64,000 nt of DNA from Dyella caseinilytica (GTDB lineage: Bacteria > Pseudomonadota > Gammaproteobacteria > Xanthomonadales > Rhodanobacteraceae): positions 62,001-126,000 of the forward strand of contig NZ_CP064030.1 in assembly GCF_016865235.1 (NCBI RefSeq), in the 5' to 3' direction. Under the pieces are notes generated by a model that worked only from the letters and a program-made list of their open reading frames with translations, was not told the origin of the DNA and ran no database searches. Made by a program: the position numbers and the translations under genes. Shown here one piece after another: positions 8,231 to 16,380 of the stretch. How positions within the stretch are numbered: the stretch's first letter is position 1; the number at the start of each line of letters is the position of its first letter.

Positions 8231-9001
8231 CTAGACGGATTTAACCTCTCCGCCATCCATGCGAAGCATCGATCCGGTCATCCAGCGGGCCGCAGGCGAT
8301 ACCAGGAAAGCCATCAGCTCAGCAATTTCCTCGGGTTGGCCGTAGCGTGCGATACCGGCGTCGCGAGGAAAGCGCTCGGTTGCTTCGGCAACCGTCATGT
8401 CATGCAAGGGCGCCCAATGCTCGAGATAGGAGCGGCGGCGTCCAGTCATGACGGGACCCGGCAGCACGCTGTTGACTTGTACGCCGTCGGTAATACCGCG
8501 ATCCGAGAATGCCTTCGCCAACGCAGCAATGGCTGCGTTGATGGTACCGACCGCGGCATAAGGCGCTTTCGGAAAGATGGCCGAATTGCCCGATGTAAAC
8601 ACCACCGAACCTTTGGTCTGCTTGAGCGCGGGCCACGCCTGGATCGTCAATCGCCGTGCACCATGCAGCTTGAGCGCCATGCCGTCATCCCATTGCTCAT
8701 CGGTCATGTCGAAAAGATCCACTTGCGGCACCGCCCCGGCGATATTGAGCAACGCATCGATGCGGCCGAATGTCGACAATGTCTTTTCAACGACGATGCT
8801 AGCCGACGATTTTTCCGCCAGGTCGAGTTCGATGATCAACGTCTTCGCGCCACCTGCCTCGACGGATTTTGCCGTCTCCAACAAGTGCTCGCGGCTCCTG
8901 GCGACAAGCACCACCGAGCTGAAATCCTTTGCCAGGCGAATCGCAGTGGCCTGACCGATACCTTGGCTTGCCCCCGTCACGATGGCAATTGACTCGGACA
9001 T
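8231..9001 (-). CDS. Short-chain dehydrogenase/reductase family protein, atypical active site
   Basis: A 256-residue Rossmann-fold protein. The cofactor loop TGASQGIGQA, the NIAGA motif and the C-terminal GSMLRMDGGE are classical SDR features. The usual catalytic YxxxK is changed: the segment reads PYAAVGTINAA, with Gly where Lys is expected. Some SDR subfamilies have this change, so the protein may use a different mechanism or bind without classical reduction. The start at 9001 has AGGAG at good spacing. It ends a three-gene leftward run with two alpha/beta hydrolases. Confidence 0.88.
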   Translation of the reverse strand: MSESIAIVTGASQGIGQATAIRLAKDFSSVVLVARSREHLLETAKSVEAGGAKTLIIELDLAEKSSASIVVEKTLSTFGRIDALLNIAGAVPQVDLFDMTDEQWDDGMALKLHGARRLTIQAWPALKQTKGSVVFTSGNSAIFPKAPYAAVGTINAAIAALAKAFSDRGITDGVQVNSVLPGPVMTGRRRSYLEHWAPLHDMTVAEATERFPRDAGIARYGQPEEIAELMAFLVSPAARWMTGSMLRMDGGEVKSV

Positions 9002-9032
9002 GTTGGTCTCCTCACGCGTGAATGGATTGACA

Positions 9033-9887
9033 TCAATCCTGGAAAAATTCGCGGATGACGCCTGCGATCTCTTGCGCATGGGTTTCCAGCGCGAAGTGCC
9101 CGGTATCGAAGAAACGAACCTGCGCTTCGGGAATATCGCGCTTGAAGGCTTCCGCACCCGGCGGCAGGAAGAACGGGTCGTTCTTGCCCCACACGGCCAG
9201 GAAGCGCGGATGATGGCGACGGAAATACGCCTGGAAAGTCGGGTAAAGCGCGATGTTGCTCTGGTAATTCAGAAATAGATCGAGCTGAACTTCGTCCGCG
9301 CCCTTGCGCGATAGATAGTAGTTGTCGAGCGCAATGCCGTCGGGCGAAACGAGCGCCTCGTCACTGACACCATGCGTGTACTGCCAACGCGTCGATTCTG
9401 GCGCTAGAAAACCGCGCAACGCTTCACGATTCGCAGCCGAAGGGTCTTGCCAATAGGCGCGGATAGGATTCCAGCCGTCGCTCAAGCCTTCTTCGTAAGC
9501 ATTGCCATTCTGCGAGATGATCCCGGTGATGCGCTCCGGATGTTTCACGGCAAGACGAAAGCCGGTTGGCGCGCCGTAATCGAAGACATAGACGGCAAAC
9601 CGGTCAAAACCGACGACTTCTGTAAAGCGGTCGATGACGTTCGCGATGTTGTCAAAGCTGTAGGTGAATTGATCACGCGATGGCATGTCCGACTGACCGA
9701 ATCCCGGCAGATCAGGCGCGATGATGTGGAAGTCATCGCTGAGCAACGGGATCAGGTCGCGAAACATGTGGCCGGAACTCGGAAAGCCATGCAGCAGCAA
9801 TAACTTTGGTTTGTCGGGCGTGCCGGCCTCGCGGTAGAAAATGTTCAGGCCGTCGACATTGGCGTGACCATAGCGGATGGTGGACAT
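9033..9887 (-). CDS. Alpha/beta hydrolase, haloalkane dehalogenase/epoxide hydrolase-like
   Basis: A 284-residue alpha/beta-fold hydrolase. HGFPSSGHMF forms the oxyanion-hole region. The nucleophile elbow VFDYGAPTGFRLA carries Asp rather than Ser, as in dehalogenases and epoxide hydrolases. WGKNDPFF supplies the acid position and DTGHFALETH the catalytic His. Substrate unknown. The ATG at 9887 follows GAGGAGAAACACC. It lies 31 bases upstream of the SDR gene and 49 bases downstream of the next hydrolase, consistent with one operon for detoxifying small organic compounds (inference). Confidence 0.9.
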   Translation of the reverse strand: MSTIRYGHANVDGLNIFYREAGTPDKPKLLLLHGFPSSGHMFRDLIPLLSDDFHIIAPDLPGFGQSDMPSRDQFTYSFDNIANVIDRFTEVVGFDRFAVYVFDYGAPTGFRLAVKHPERITGIISQNGNAYEEGLSDGWNPIRAYWQDPSAANREALRGFLAPESTRWQYTHGVSDEALVSPDGIALDNYYLSRKGADEVQLDLFLNYQSNIALYPTFQAYFRRHHPRFLAVWGKNDPFFLPPGAEAFKRDIPEAQVRFFDTGHFALETHAQEIAGVIREFFQD

Positions 9888-9936
9888 GGTGTTTCTCCTC
9901 AAGATCGAAATGATGTGATGGGGAAGCGAGACGCAA

Positions 9937-10629
9937 TCAGCGGTCGCTCGCACGTACGGCGTCAGTGATGACTTTTTCCACGAGCTCCGGTGCGGAGACG
10001 CTCGGCAGGTGATCGATGGGATGGGCGCTGATATGTGCATTCATGCGTTCAGCCATGAAGCGCTGAGTCTTTTCGGGAATCATGTGATCCTGCTCGGCAA
10101 GCAGGTACCAGGCCGGCACGCTTCGCCACAGCGGTTTGGCGACTGGAACGGTGATGCACGCCGGCGAAATCGGTCGCTGTGCGGCGGCGAGCGCCTTTTG
10201 TTCCTCCGGCGTCGCGTTTTGCGCGAAAGCAGTGCCGAATGCTTCGGTCGGGAGCCAGATCCATCCCTCGCTGTCCGGCGCCAGCTTCGGTGCCCGGTCA
10301 TCGTGCGCGTTGCGATAGAACACATCCGCCACCGTCTCACCCTGGTCCGGAGCGAGGGCCGCGATGTAAACCAGGGCGCGTACCTTGGCATTCCCCGTGG
10401 AGGCGATCACCGCGCCGGCGTAGGCGTGACCGGCCAGCACCACTGGGCCATCGACGTGTTCCAGGGTTCTTTCCAGCGCGGCGACATCGTCGGCCAGCGA
10501 CGACAATGGCAGGCGAAAAGTAACTGCCTTGATGCCTTTTGAGTGGAGCAAGTCTACGACCTTGCGCCAGCTCGACTCATCCGCCCATGCGCCATGGGCA
10601 AACACTACGGTTACGCTCTGATTGCTCAT
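9937..10629 (-). CDS. Alpha/beta hydrolase-like protein lacking the serine nucleophile
   Basis: A 230-residue protein of the small esterase/methylesterase-like alpha/beta hydrolase group: VFAHGAWADESSW at the N-terminus, an acid-position segment (LLAEQDHMIP) and a C-terminal His in PIDHLPSVSAPE. The nucleophile elbow reads AGHAYAGAV where GHSYGG is usual, so the serine is Ala. Either it is not a hydrolase in the normal sense or it belongs to a variant subgroup. It is the first gene of the run with the second hydrolase and the SDR, and is divergent from a CGNR-type regulator. Confidence 0.85.
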   Translation of the reverse strand: MSNQSVTVVFAHGAWADESSWRKVVDLLHSKGIKAVTFRLPLSSLADDVAALERTLEHVDGPVVLAGHAYAGAVIASTGNAKVRALVYIAALAPDQGETVADVFYRNAHDDRAPKLAPDSEGWIWLPTEAFGTAFAQNATPEEQKALAAAQRPISPACITVPVAKPLWRSVPAWYLLAEQDHMIPEKTQRFMAERMNAHISAHPIDHLPSVSAPELVEKVITDAVRASDR

Positions 10630-10691
10630 TTTTGCCTCTCCTGCGCGTCTTGGCCCGAGTCAGTGAAGGTTGCTGAGGGTTGAAATCGTCG

Positions 10692-10720
10692 TAACCTCCT
10701 CGACATAGTTATGAAGGTTA
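10692..10720. promoter_or_regulatory. Inverted repeat in divergent promoter
   Basis: TAACCT (10692-10697) and AGGTTA (10715-10720) form a symmetric pair in the 156-base gap between the hydrolase operon and the CGNR gene. The gap is AT-rich there. A binding site for the adjacent regulator is plausible; nothing more can be read from sequence. Confidence 0.35.
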
Positions 10721-10785
10721 TTTCGACAAAAGTAACTTGTCAACAACTTTCAGGCCGGTTACTGTCCTCGACAGGAGACAACCCT

Positions 10786-11418
10786 ATGCCGCAGCCAAAT
10801 CCCGCCCTTTTCCTGGCCGACTCACTCGGACTGGATTTCCTCAATTCGGTAGCCACGCCAGTGGATACCCCGGTCGACTGGCTCGATGACGGGGAGGGGT
10901 TGCTGGGTTGGCTTCACCAGGCGCGGCTGGTACCCGATGAGGTGCTTGGCTCCATCCGTGAGCGTGCGATTCCCGGAGAGCTGGATCGTTTGGCCGGCCA
11001 GGCCCGCGCGCTCCGGGAGTGGTTCCGTGGCTTCGTCCAGGAGCACAAGGGGCATCCGCTGAAGGGCGCAGATCTAAGCAAGCTTGACCCGCTCAACCAA
11101 TTGCTGACGCGCGATGAGGGATATGGCGAAATCATCGCGTCAGAAAATGGCGCACCTTCCGCATTCCAGCTGTCGCGCTCGCGGCGTTGGACGTCACCAG
11201 AAACCTTGTTGCTGCCGATTGCCGAATCGATGGCGCATCTTGTGTGCGCAGAAGACTTCGCTTACGTGAAGGCTTGCGAAGGTCCTGCTTGCACTTTGTT
11301 GTTTGCCGATCACACGCGTGGACATGCACGCAGGTGGTGCAGCATGTCGCTCTGCGGTAATCGTGCCAAGCAGGCTGCGCACCGCCGCCGTGCCAAATCG
11401 GCGGCGGACAGCGTGTGA
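10786..11418 (+). CDS. CGNR zinc-finger domain protein, probable transcriptional regulator
   Basis: A 210-residue protein with the two parts of the ABATE/CGNR family: an N-terminal helical domain (ALFLADSLGLDFLNS onwards) and a C-terminal zinc finger with two cysteine pairs, CEGPACTLLF and CSMSLCGNRAKQAAHRRR, the latter with the CGNR signature and a basic tail for DNA contact. Start at 10786 has AGGAG eight to twelve bases upstream. Divergence from the SDR/hydrolase operon makes that operon the likely target. Ligand unknown. Confidence 0.9.
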   Translation: MPQPNPALFLADSLGLDFLNSVATPVDTPVDWLDDGEGLLGWLHQARLVPDEVLGSIRERAIPGELDRLAGQARALREWFRGFVQEHKGHPLKGADLSKLDPLNQLLTRDEGYGEIIASENGAPSAFQLSRSRRWTSPETLLLPIAESMAHLVCAEDFAYVKACEGPACTLLFADHTRGHARRWCSMSLCGNRAKQAAHRRRAKSAADSV

Positions 11419-11602
11419 CTCATCTTCTGTTCGAAGCCACGTTTGCTCGTTGTGCATCATCGGTTTGAGCACGCACGCCACGCAGGGAGATCGTGGATCT
11501 GCGCCTAAAGCCATGGATTGGCTTCATCCAACGCAAGCGATTTGGCTACCGCCATTGGGTGGCGCGGACCGTACACTGTAAACAGCGCCGGAGGACGGGC
11601 TG

Positions 11603-12370
11603 ATGCGGATCGCAAGTACGGGGCATGCAGTCTTCGCGTTGACCATGATCGCGCTGGGCATCGTCGGCTTGATCCAGCGCGATTTCGCAGCCATATGGCC
11701 GCCCGTTCCTGCGGGCCTGCCTGCACGTGAGGTACTGGTTTATCTCTGCGCGCTTATCTCGCTGGGAACCGGCGTGGGCTTGTTCTTCCTGCGTGCCGCG
11801 GCTGCTCGCCTGCTGCTTGCCTACCTCCTGCTCTGGATGCTGTTGTTCAGAGTGCCTGGCTTGTTCCTCGCACCCGCCACGCAGGACTCTTGGTCGGGAT
11901 GCGGCGAAGGTGCCGTGTATGTGGCTGGCGCCTGGGCATTGTTTGCCTGGCTTGCCACCGAATGGGACACGCAACATCTCCCGGCGTTTGCCGTTGGCGA
12001 CAAAGGCGTGCGTATCTCGAGAATGCTCTACGGTATGGCCTTGATCCCTTTCGGTGCAGCCCATTTCACCTATCTTAAGGAGACCGTCGCGCTGGTTCCG
12101 CATGAGTTGCCATGGCCCACAGTGTGGGCTTGCTTCACCGGCTGCGCTTACATCGCAGCCGGTGCGGCGGTACTCACGGGCATCTATGCAAGGCCGGCTG
12201 CGATATTCTCGGCCTTGCAGATGGGTTTGTTTACCCTGCTGGTATGGGCGCCGGTTGTAGCAACAGGTCCCAACGCTTTTCAATGGAGCGAGAGTGTTGT
12301 CTCGTGGACGTTAACGGCAAGCGCCTGGGTAGTGGCAGACTCCTACCGCCACAAACCGACGATAACCTGA
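11603..12370 (+). CDS. Membrane protein, DoxX-like, unknown function
   Basis: A 255-residue integral membrane protein with about seven hydrophobic segments (for example residues 9-25, 45-65, 68-88, 105-125 and three more after 150). The arrangement and the AHFTYLKETVALVP segment resemble DoxX-like or DUF-type inner-membrane proteins, but I do not recognise a precise family. Convergent with the NTF2-like gene 20 bases away. No operon partner on this strand. Confidence 0.75.
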   Translation: MRIASTGHAVFALTMIALGIVGLIQRDFAAIWPPVPAGLPAREVLVYLCALISLGTGVGLFFLRAAAARLLLAYLLLWMLLFRVPGLFLAPATQDSWSGCGEGAVYVAGAWALFAWLATEWDTQHLPAFAVGDKGVRISRMLYGMALIPFGAAHFTYLKETVALVPHELPWPTVWACFTGCAYIAAGAAVLTGIYARPAAIFSALQMGLFTLLVWAPVVATGPNAFQWSESVVSWTLTASAWVVADSYRHKPTIT

Positions 12371-12389
12371 CCCTCAAGAACCCAACACG

Positions 12390-12905
12390 CTATCCCGATG
12401 TGTTCTTGCTGTCCGCTGCGGGCACATTTATCGAATAGACGACGGAAGCTATTTTCCACCCATCGTTGGTATGGACCGTTGTCCAGATGATCCGGCCGTG
12501 ACCGACGCTGGCCTTGTAGTCAAACGAGATTGAACCGACTTCTCCATCCGAATACATGTTGAGGTTTTCAATCTGATCGGGTGGCAACTTGATTTCGCCG
12601 GCCACTTCTTGCTTTGCGGTACTTAGAAAAGTACGCGGCACCGGTTGCTTGTTGGCAGCAGTAATGACTGCGTAAGACTTAGGAGCAATGCCGCCCATGA
12701 CAGGAGCATCTCCGCTCACGTACATATCCAGTAATGCTGTGACATCCTTCCTTGCGACAGCTTGTTGATAGCGACTCCACAGTGCATGTAGCGCTGGTAA
12801 ATCTTGGCCTTCTGTGGACTGGCTTGCCAGCTCAGCTCCGATGGCTTGGGTGGCGATCGATATCCCTGCAACCACTGCGAATGCCCTATACGCAATCCCC
12901 TTCAT
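12390..12905 (-). CDS. Secreted SnoaL/NTF2-like domain protein
   Basis: A 171-residue protein. A signal peptide (AFAVVAGISIATQAIGA) leads into a domain of about 130 residues resembling SnoaL-like/DUF4440 folds: a helical opening LWSRYQQAVARKDVTALLDMYVSGDAPV, then beta strands ending GRIIWTTVHTNDGWKIASVVYSI. These are cone-shaped pocket proteins of varied function, so no reaction can be assigned. Base composition is lower in GC than the core genes of this window. Confidence 0.75.
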   Translation of the reverse strand: MKGIAYRAFAVVAGISIATQAIGAELASQSTEGQDLPALHALWSRYQQAVARKDVTALLDMYVSGDAPVMGGIAPKSYAVITAANKQPVPRTFLSTAKQEVAGEIKLPPDQIENLNMYSDGEVGSISFDYKASVGHGRIIWTTVHTNDGWKIASVVYSINVPAADSKNTSG

Positions 12906-13148
12906 TGAATCCTTCTCCCAAAACGCACTCGACGCGGCGCGCTAAGCACTCGACCGCGGTTATCAGCGGAGAGTTCCCGTTCGTAAGCCAAAGCGAACAC
13001 TGCTAGAAGTCCGAGGCCTTCAGCCGCCAGTACGAACAGTGCAGGTGCAACACAGGACGAAAGGGAGACTGCATGCTCATAAAGACAAGCATGCAAATCT
13101 ACCCTTTCAAGATTGAAGTGCCGATTGCAGTCGATGGATTGCCTGTGC

Positions 13149-13706
13149 TTATGGCGAGGCAGGCGCCGGTGCGGATGATGCAGAAGCGGGAACAAGCTCG
13201 GAGGCGCAGTGATAGCCCTTTCCACCCTCGCCAGCAATCAGGCCGGTGGAACTCGAGCAAAAACCATGCAGGCGGCCACCCCACATTCTCCAATAACCGC
13301 GTAATACAGGGCCTTCCGATGCCAGGGTGAAATAGACGTTTGTTTTGCCATCGGATTGCGGCACAGCATGCAGAGTCACATTCATAAAAACTTGTGCCGC
13401 TTCATGCCTGCCGTCAATAACGGCGGATGCCTTGGTCCAATTTTTGACGCTCTGCCAAAGCAGATCATTGACTTGGGTTGGCAGTCGTTGCGAGTGCTGG
13501 ATGTCGCGAACCTGTCCCCTGGCATCTACGATCACCAGCAAAGGCACATTCATGACTTCGCCGGACTGGATCTGACCAGCTCCATGATCAGCGGTGGCTT
13601 GAGCGGGCGCCGAGATATTTCCCGATGAGACGCCGTTCGCGGCGGCATTCATTGCGCTCGCCATCCATACTGAAAAAATCAACAAAACTACATTTGCACG
13701 GCTCAT
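13149..13706 (-). CDS. Hypothetical exported protein
   Basis: A 185-residue protein with an N-terminal signal peptide (VVLLIFSVWMASAMNAAA) and an Ala/Ser/Pro-rich tail. The middle, VPLLVIVDARGQVRDIQHSQRLPTQVNDLL, has the beta-strand pattern of TonB C-terminal or secretin-associated domains, but the match is weak. A Cys pair (FCSSS, YHCAS) could form a disulfide after export. Function unknown. It lies in an AT-richer patch with other hypothetical genes. Confidence 0.65.
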   Translation of the reverse strand: MSRANVVLLIFSVWMASAMNAAANGVSSGNISAPAQATADHGAGQIQSGEVMNVPLLVIVDARGQVRDIQHSQRLPTQVNDLLWQSVKNWTKASAVIDGRHEAAQVFMNVTLHAVPQSDGKTNVYFTLASEGPVLRGYWRMWGGRLHGFCSSSTGLIAGEGGKGYHCASELVPASASSAPAPASP

Positions 13707-13816
13707 ATCCCTACTCCTGCAAATGACAGATGATGGAAGATGCCCGATCTGTGTACTCCCCGTGAAACAGGCCTGTCAAGCGGTAAGGGCTCGCGTAGCA
13801 TAACGTCGCGCTGAAA

Positions 13817-13848
13817 CGTCGGCTTCCGATCCGACGCGGATTTTTTTT
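13817..13848 (+). terminator. Rho-independent terminator-like structure with no gene before it
   Basis: CGTCGG (13817-13822) pairs with CCGACG (13831-13836) around an 8-base loop, followed by CGGA and eight T. The T-run is on the + strand, but the upstream neighbour is on the - strand, so any transcript ending here would start in the preceding 110 bases or within the antisense of 13149-13706. Confidence 0.45.
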
Positions 13849-13881
13849 ACATTCCCGTAACCTGATCAGGATGAGGAAGTT

Positions 13882-14262
13882 ATGCATTATTCCCGCCTAT
13901 GCGCGCTACTCATTGATTGCAATACGCCTGATATCGATAAGGCCGCCAGCTTCTGGGCCGAAGCATTAGGAAGGCCCGTCGACATGGACCATCCTGGCAC
14001 GCGTGGTAACTACCGAATGTTGGAAACGCCAGACGATGAGCCCATCGTTCAAATTCAACGTGTCTCACATGAAAGCAGGGTCCATTTAGACATTGAAACC
14101 GATGACATTCCTGCCGAGGTAGCTCGCCTGGAGAAGTTGGGTGCGCAGGTGGTTGATCGTCTCGAGCGCTGGGTCGTGATGCAGGCACCCTCAGGACAGC
14201 GATTCTGCGTGGTCCGAATACAGCGGCCAGGCTTTCCAAAAAATGCCAACCGCTGGGACTGA
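13882..14262 (+). CDS. VOC (glyoxalase-like) family protein
   Basis: A 126-residue protein matching one VOC module: CALLIDCNTPDIDKAASFWAEALGR at the start, VHLDIETDDIPAEVARLEKLGAQVV in the second half and a C-terminal RFCVVRIQRPGFP. This is a frequent signature of small glyoxalase-like proteins that bind a metal and a small substrate, often as dimers. Substrate unknown. Preceded by a purine-rich stretch (GATGAGGAAG) six bases before the ATG. Confidence 0.85.
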   Translation: MHYSRLCALLIDCNTPDIDKAASFWAEALGRPVDMDHPGTRGNYRMLETPDDEPIVQIQRVSHESRVHLDIETDDIPAEVARLEKLGAQVVDRLERWVVMQAPSGQRFCVVRIQRPGFPKNANRWD

Positions 14263-14279
14263 CTCACATTGATCCAAAT

Positions 14280-14289
14280 GGGGGGGGGG
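14280..14289. repeat. Homopolymer run of ten G
   Basis: Ten consecutive G lie 18 bases after the VOC stop and about 100 bases before the next start. Its length is slippage-prone. It is outside coding sequence, so any effect would be on expression of the downstream gene. Confidence 0.9.
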
Positions 14290-14391
14290 CTTACGCCTTT
14301 GCTTATGTTCCTATGGCGGTTGTCTTGCAGGTATTCGTGGTTGAACGCAAGCGATCAAAGGAATTTTTGAACATTCGATCTCGGGGGAAGG

Positions 14392-15267
14392 ATGAGCAAA
14401 AACACTTGGCTTCTAGCTGGTATCTGCGGGATCACTGCGCTTGGCGCACTTGTCTATTTAGTCGAGGGGAATGTAGCTGAGACACGCGAAGTGACGGTTA
14501 TCCCGGGGACTGGGGTAAGCATGGCGCTCCCGGATGGCGTGGTGATTGCACCCCTGGGTACGATCTTTATCGATAGCCGCCACGAAGTCATGGTGGGTTT
14601 GGTGGAGGGGCCTGCGTCTAAGGGCAGTATGAATAAATACGCATTTCCAGGTGCTGGTGAATCATTTCGAAGTTCCACCATCAGTGGGGTTCTGTATAAG
14701 CGAACGCGATCTGAAGGAAAAGGCACATGGGATGGGTGGCAGCTCAATGCCTCAAGAGGTGATACATCGCTTGATCTGTTGCTCTCCTATTCTGGATCCA
14801 AGCCGGGAAAATTTGAGGAACTTAAAAAGTATCTGTCGACGGTTTCATGGAATGACCAAATACGCGATCCTGAAGTTGCGTTTGGCCTAAGGCTACATGT
14901 ATCCGGACTTCGCTTAGTGCCTAGTGTGGTTGGAGCGCTCGCGTATACCCAAGACGGGAAACCCTCTCAAAATGCGCCCTATATGAATGTCTTCGCGGGT
15001 CCCTACAGCCTGAAGGGCGACATGTTGAAGTTTCACCAACTTTGCGAAAAAGATGCATCAGTCATCGCGAATGGTGAGCATGTCTCAGTTCGATACCAGT
15101 CAAGAAACCAAATGTGGGTATGCGATGCCTGGGGCCAGTCTTATACGGCTGTTCTGATGCTTCCCGATGGTTCGATCGCAAATGTCTTGGGGCAAGGAGA
15201 TCCGGACGTCTTTCAGAGTGCGTTGCTCAACGCGCAAGTCATTCCACGCGTGCCTTCTAAAAAGTAG
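14392..15267 (+). CDS. Hypothetical membrane-anchored or exported protein
   Basis: A 291-residue protein with one N-terminal hydrophobic segment (WLLAGICGITALGALVYLV) that could be an uncleaved anchor, leaving the remainder in the periplasm. The rest has many beta-strand-like stretches and a single pattern DGWQLNASRGDTSLDLLLSYSG I do not recognise. Start at 14392 follows GGGGGAAGG. The gene is visibly AT-richer (near 50% GC) than the window average, with frequent AAA, ATA and TTA codons, which suggests acquisition by transfer. It could be an immunity-like protein, but nothing proves that. Confidence 0.65.
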   Translation: MSKNTWLLAGICGITALGALVYLVEGNVAETREVTVIPGTGVSMALPDGVVIAPLGTIFIDSRHEVMVGLVEGPASKGSMNKYAFPGAGESFRSSTISGVLYKRTRSEGKGTWDGWQLNASRGDTSLDLLLSYSGSKPGKFEELKKYLSTVSWNDQIRDPEVAFGLRLHVSGLRLVPSVVGALAYTQDGKPSQNAPYMNVFAGPYSLKGDMLKFHQLCEKDASVIANGEHVSVRYQSRNQMWVCDAWGQSYTAVLMLPDGSIANVLGQGDPDVFQSALLNAQVIPRVPSKK

Positions 15268-15286
15268 TGATGCCCGTTAGACGTGA

Positions 15287-15901
15287 TCACGCCGGCCGAT
15301 AAGTCTGCGCCATCGCGCCGAGCGGGAAGGCCTTCGAACTGACCAGCTTCAGTGGCCTCGGCGCGGGCAGGTCGGAGAAGATCGGCAGGCCTTTGCCCAA
15401 CGCGATCGGATAGATCATCAGGACGTATTGATCGACCAGGTTCTGGGCGATGAGGCTACGCGCGAAGGTGGCGCCTCCAATGGCGATGATCGGCTTGCCG
15501 TCCTTAGCTTTCAGTTTGTTGATTTCGTCGGCCAGGTCGCCGCTGGCCACATAGGCTTCGGCCCAGCTTTCCGCGCCGGGTTGAAGCGTGTCGCCAGCCT
15601 GAGCCCGGGCGTCCCTGAGTCCCTTGGCGGCAGCCTCCAGGACCACCGGTCCCCGTTTTGAAAAGACCGCCTTGGGGATCTGATTCATCGCCGGCGCGAA
15701 CGCCATGGTGGACGTTGGCCAAAACGGGGCCATGTCCTGAAAGGAACGGCTGCCCATGATGATCAGGCTGGCGTTCCACATGTTCTCCACCTTCCAGGTT
15801 ATGGCTTCCTGGTCGCCGCTAAATACCCATTGGATGTCGCCGTCGGGGCCGCTGACAAAACCGTCGAGCGTCACAGACATCGTCAAGATCAGCTCTCTCA
15901 T
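15287..15901 (-). CDS. Dihydrofolate reductase family protein (RibD C-terminal-like)
   Basis: A 204-residue protein of the RibD C-terminal/DHFR-like superfamily: MRELILTMSVTLDGFVSGPDG at the start, GSRSFQDMAPFWP in the middle and GGATFARSLIAQNLVDQYVL before PIALGKGLPIF, the NADPH-site pattern. Stand-alone members are common and mostly uncharacterised; true folate reduction is unlikely. The ATG at 15901 has AGGAG seven bases ahead. It is 131 bases downstream of a YCII-domain gene on the same strand, a pairing often seen in bacterial genomes. Confidence 0.88.
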   Translation of the reverse strand: MRELILTMSVTLDGFVSGPDGDIQWVFSGDQEAITWKVENMWNASLIIMGSRSFQDMAPFWPTSTMAFAPAMNQIPKAVFSKRGPVVLEAAAKGLRDARAQAGDTLQPGAESWAEAYVASGDLADEINKLKAKDGKPIIAIGGATFARSLIAQNLVDQYVLMIYPIALGKGLPIFSDLPAPRPLKLVSSKAFPLGAMAQTYRPA

Positions 15902-16032
15902 CGCTTTCTCCTCGCGCTGGTGCGACCCAAGGAAGGACCAGATCAATCGGTTCTGACAACTCGCTTTCGACCCGAAGCAGACACCGTCCCAACGACAAAA
16001 CTCATTCAGAGGGGCTGCAGTGATTTCGACTT

Positions 16033-16380
16033 TTAGCCGCGACGAAGAAACGCTCGCACCTCGACGGGTGCACGGCAGGCGACCACAGCCTTGCGCCCCC
16101 AAGCCAGTGCCTCATCCATATCAGCGGCCTCCAGTATCCAAAAACCGCCAATGTGTTCCTTGGCTTCAATGTATGGGCCATCGGTAACGGCCACCTTGCC
16201 ACCCGATTGCTTGCGCAGCGATTTCGCCTTGTCAGCCGACTCCAGACCACCGGCGAAGAACCTGGCGCCCGCGGTCGCCATCTCTTCGTTGAGCGCGTGG
16301 ATATCGCGGATCATCGCTTCGCCTTCGAGGGACGGGTCGTAGTTTTCAGGGTGATGAATGGCAACCAGATATTGCGACAT
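16033..16380 (-). CDS. YCII/DGPF-domain protein
   Basis: A 115-residue protein with the YCII-related fold: a conserved opening MSQYLVAIHHPENY, the signature TDGPYIEAKEHIGGFWILEAADMDEAL, and a C-terminal VEVRAF strand. Members often stand next to ECF sigma factors or DHFR-like genes and are thought to be small-molecule-binding or enzymatic, without a known reaction. Here the DHFR-like gene follows on the same strand. Confidence 0.88.
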   Translation of the reverse strand: MSQYLVAIHHPENYDPSLEGEAMIRDIHALNEEMATAGARFFAGGLESADKAKSLRKQSGGKVAVTDGPYIEAKEHIGGFWILEAADMDEALAWGRKAVVACRAPVEVRAFLRRG

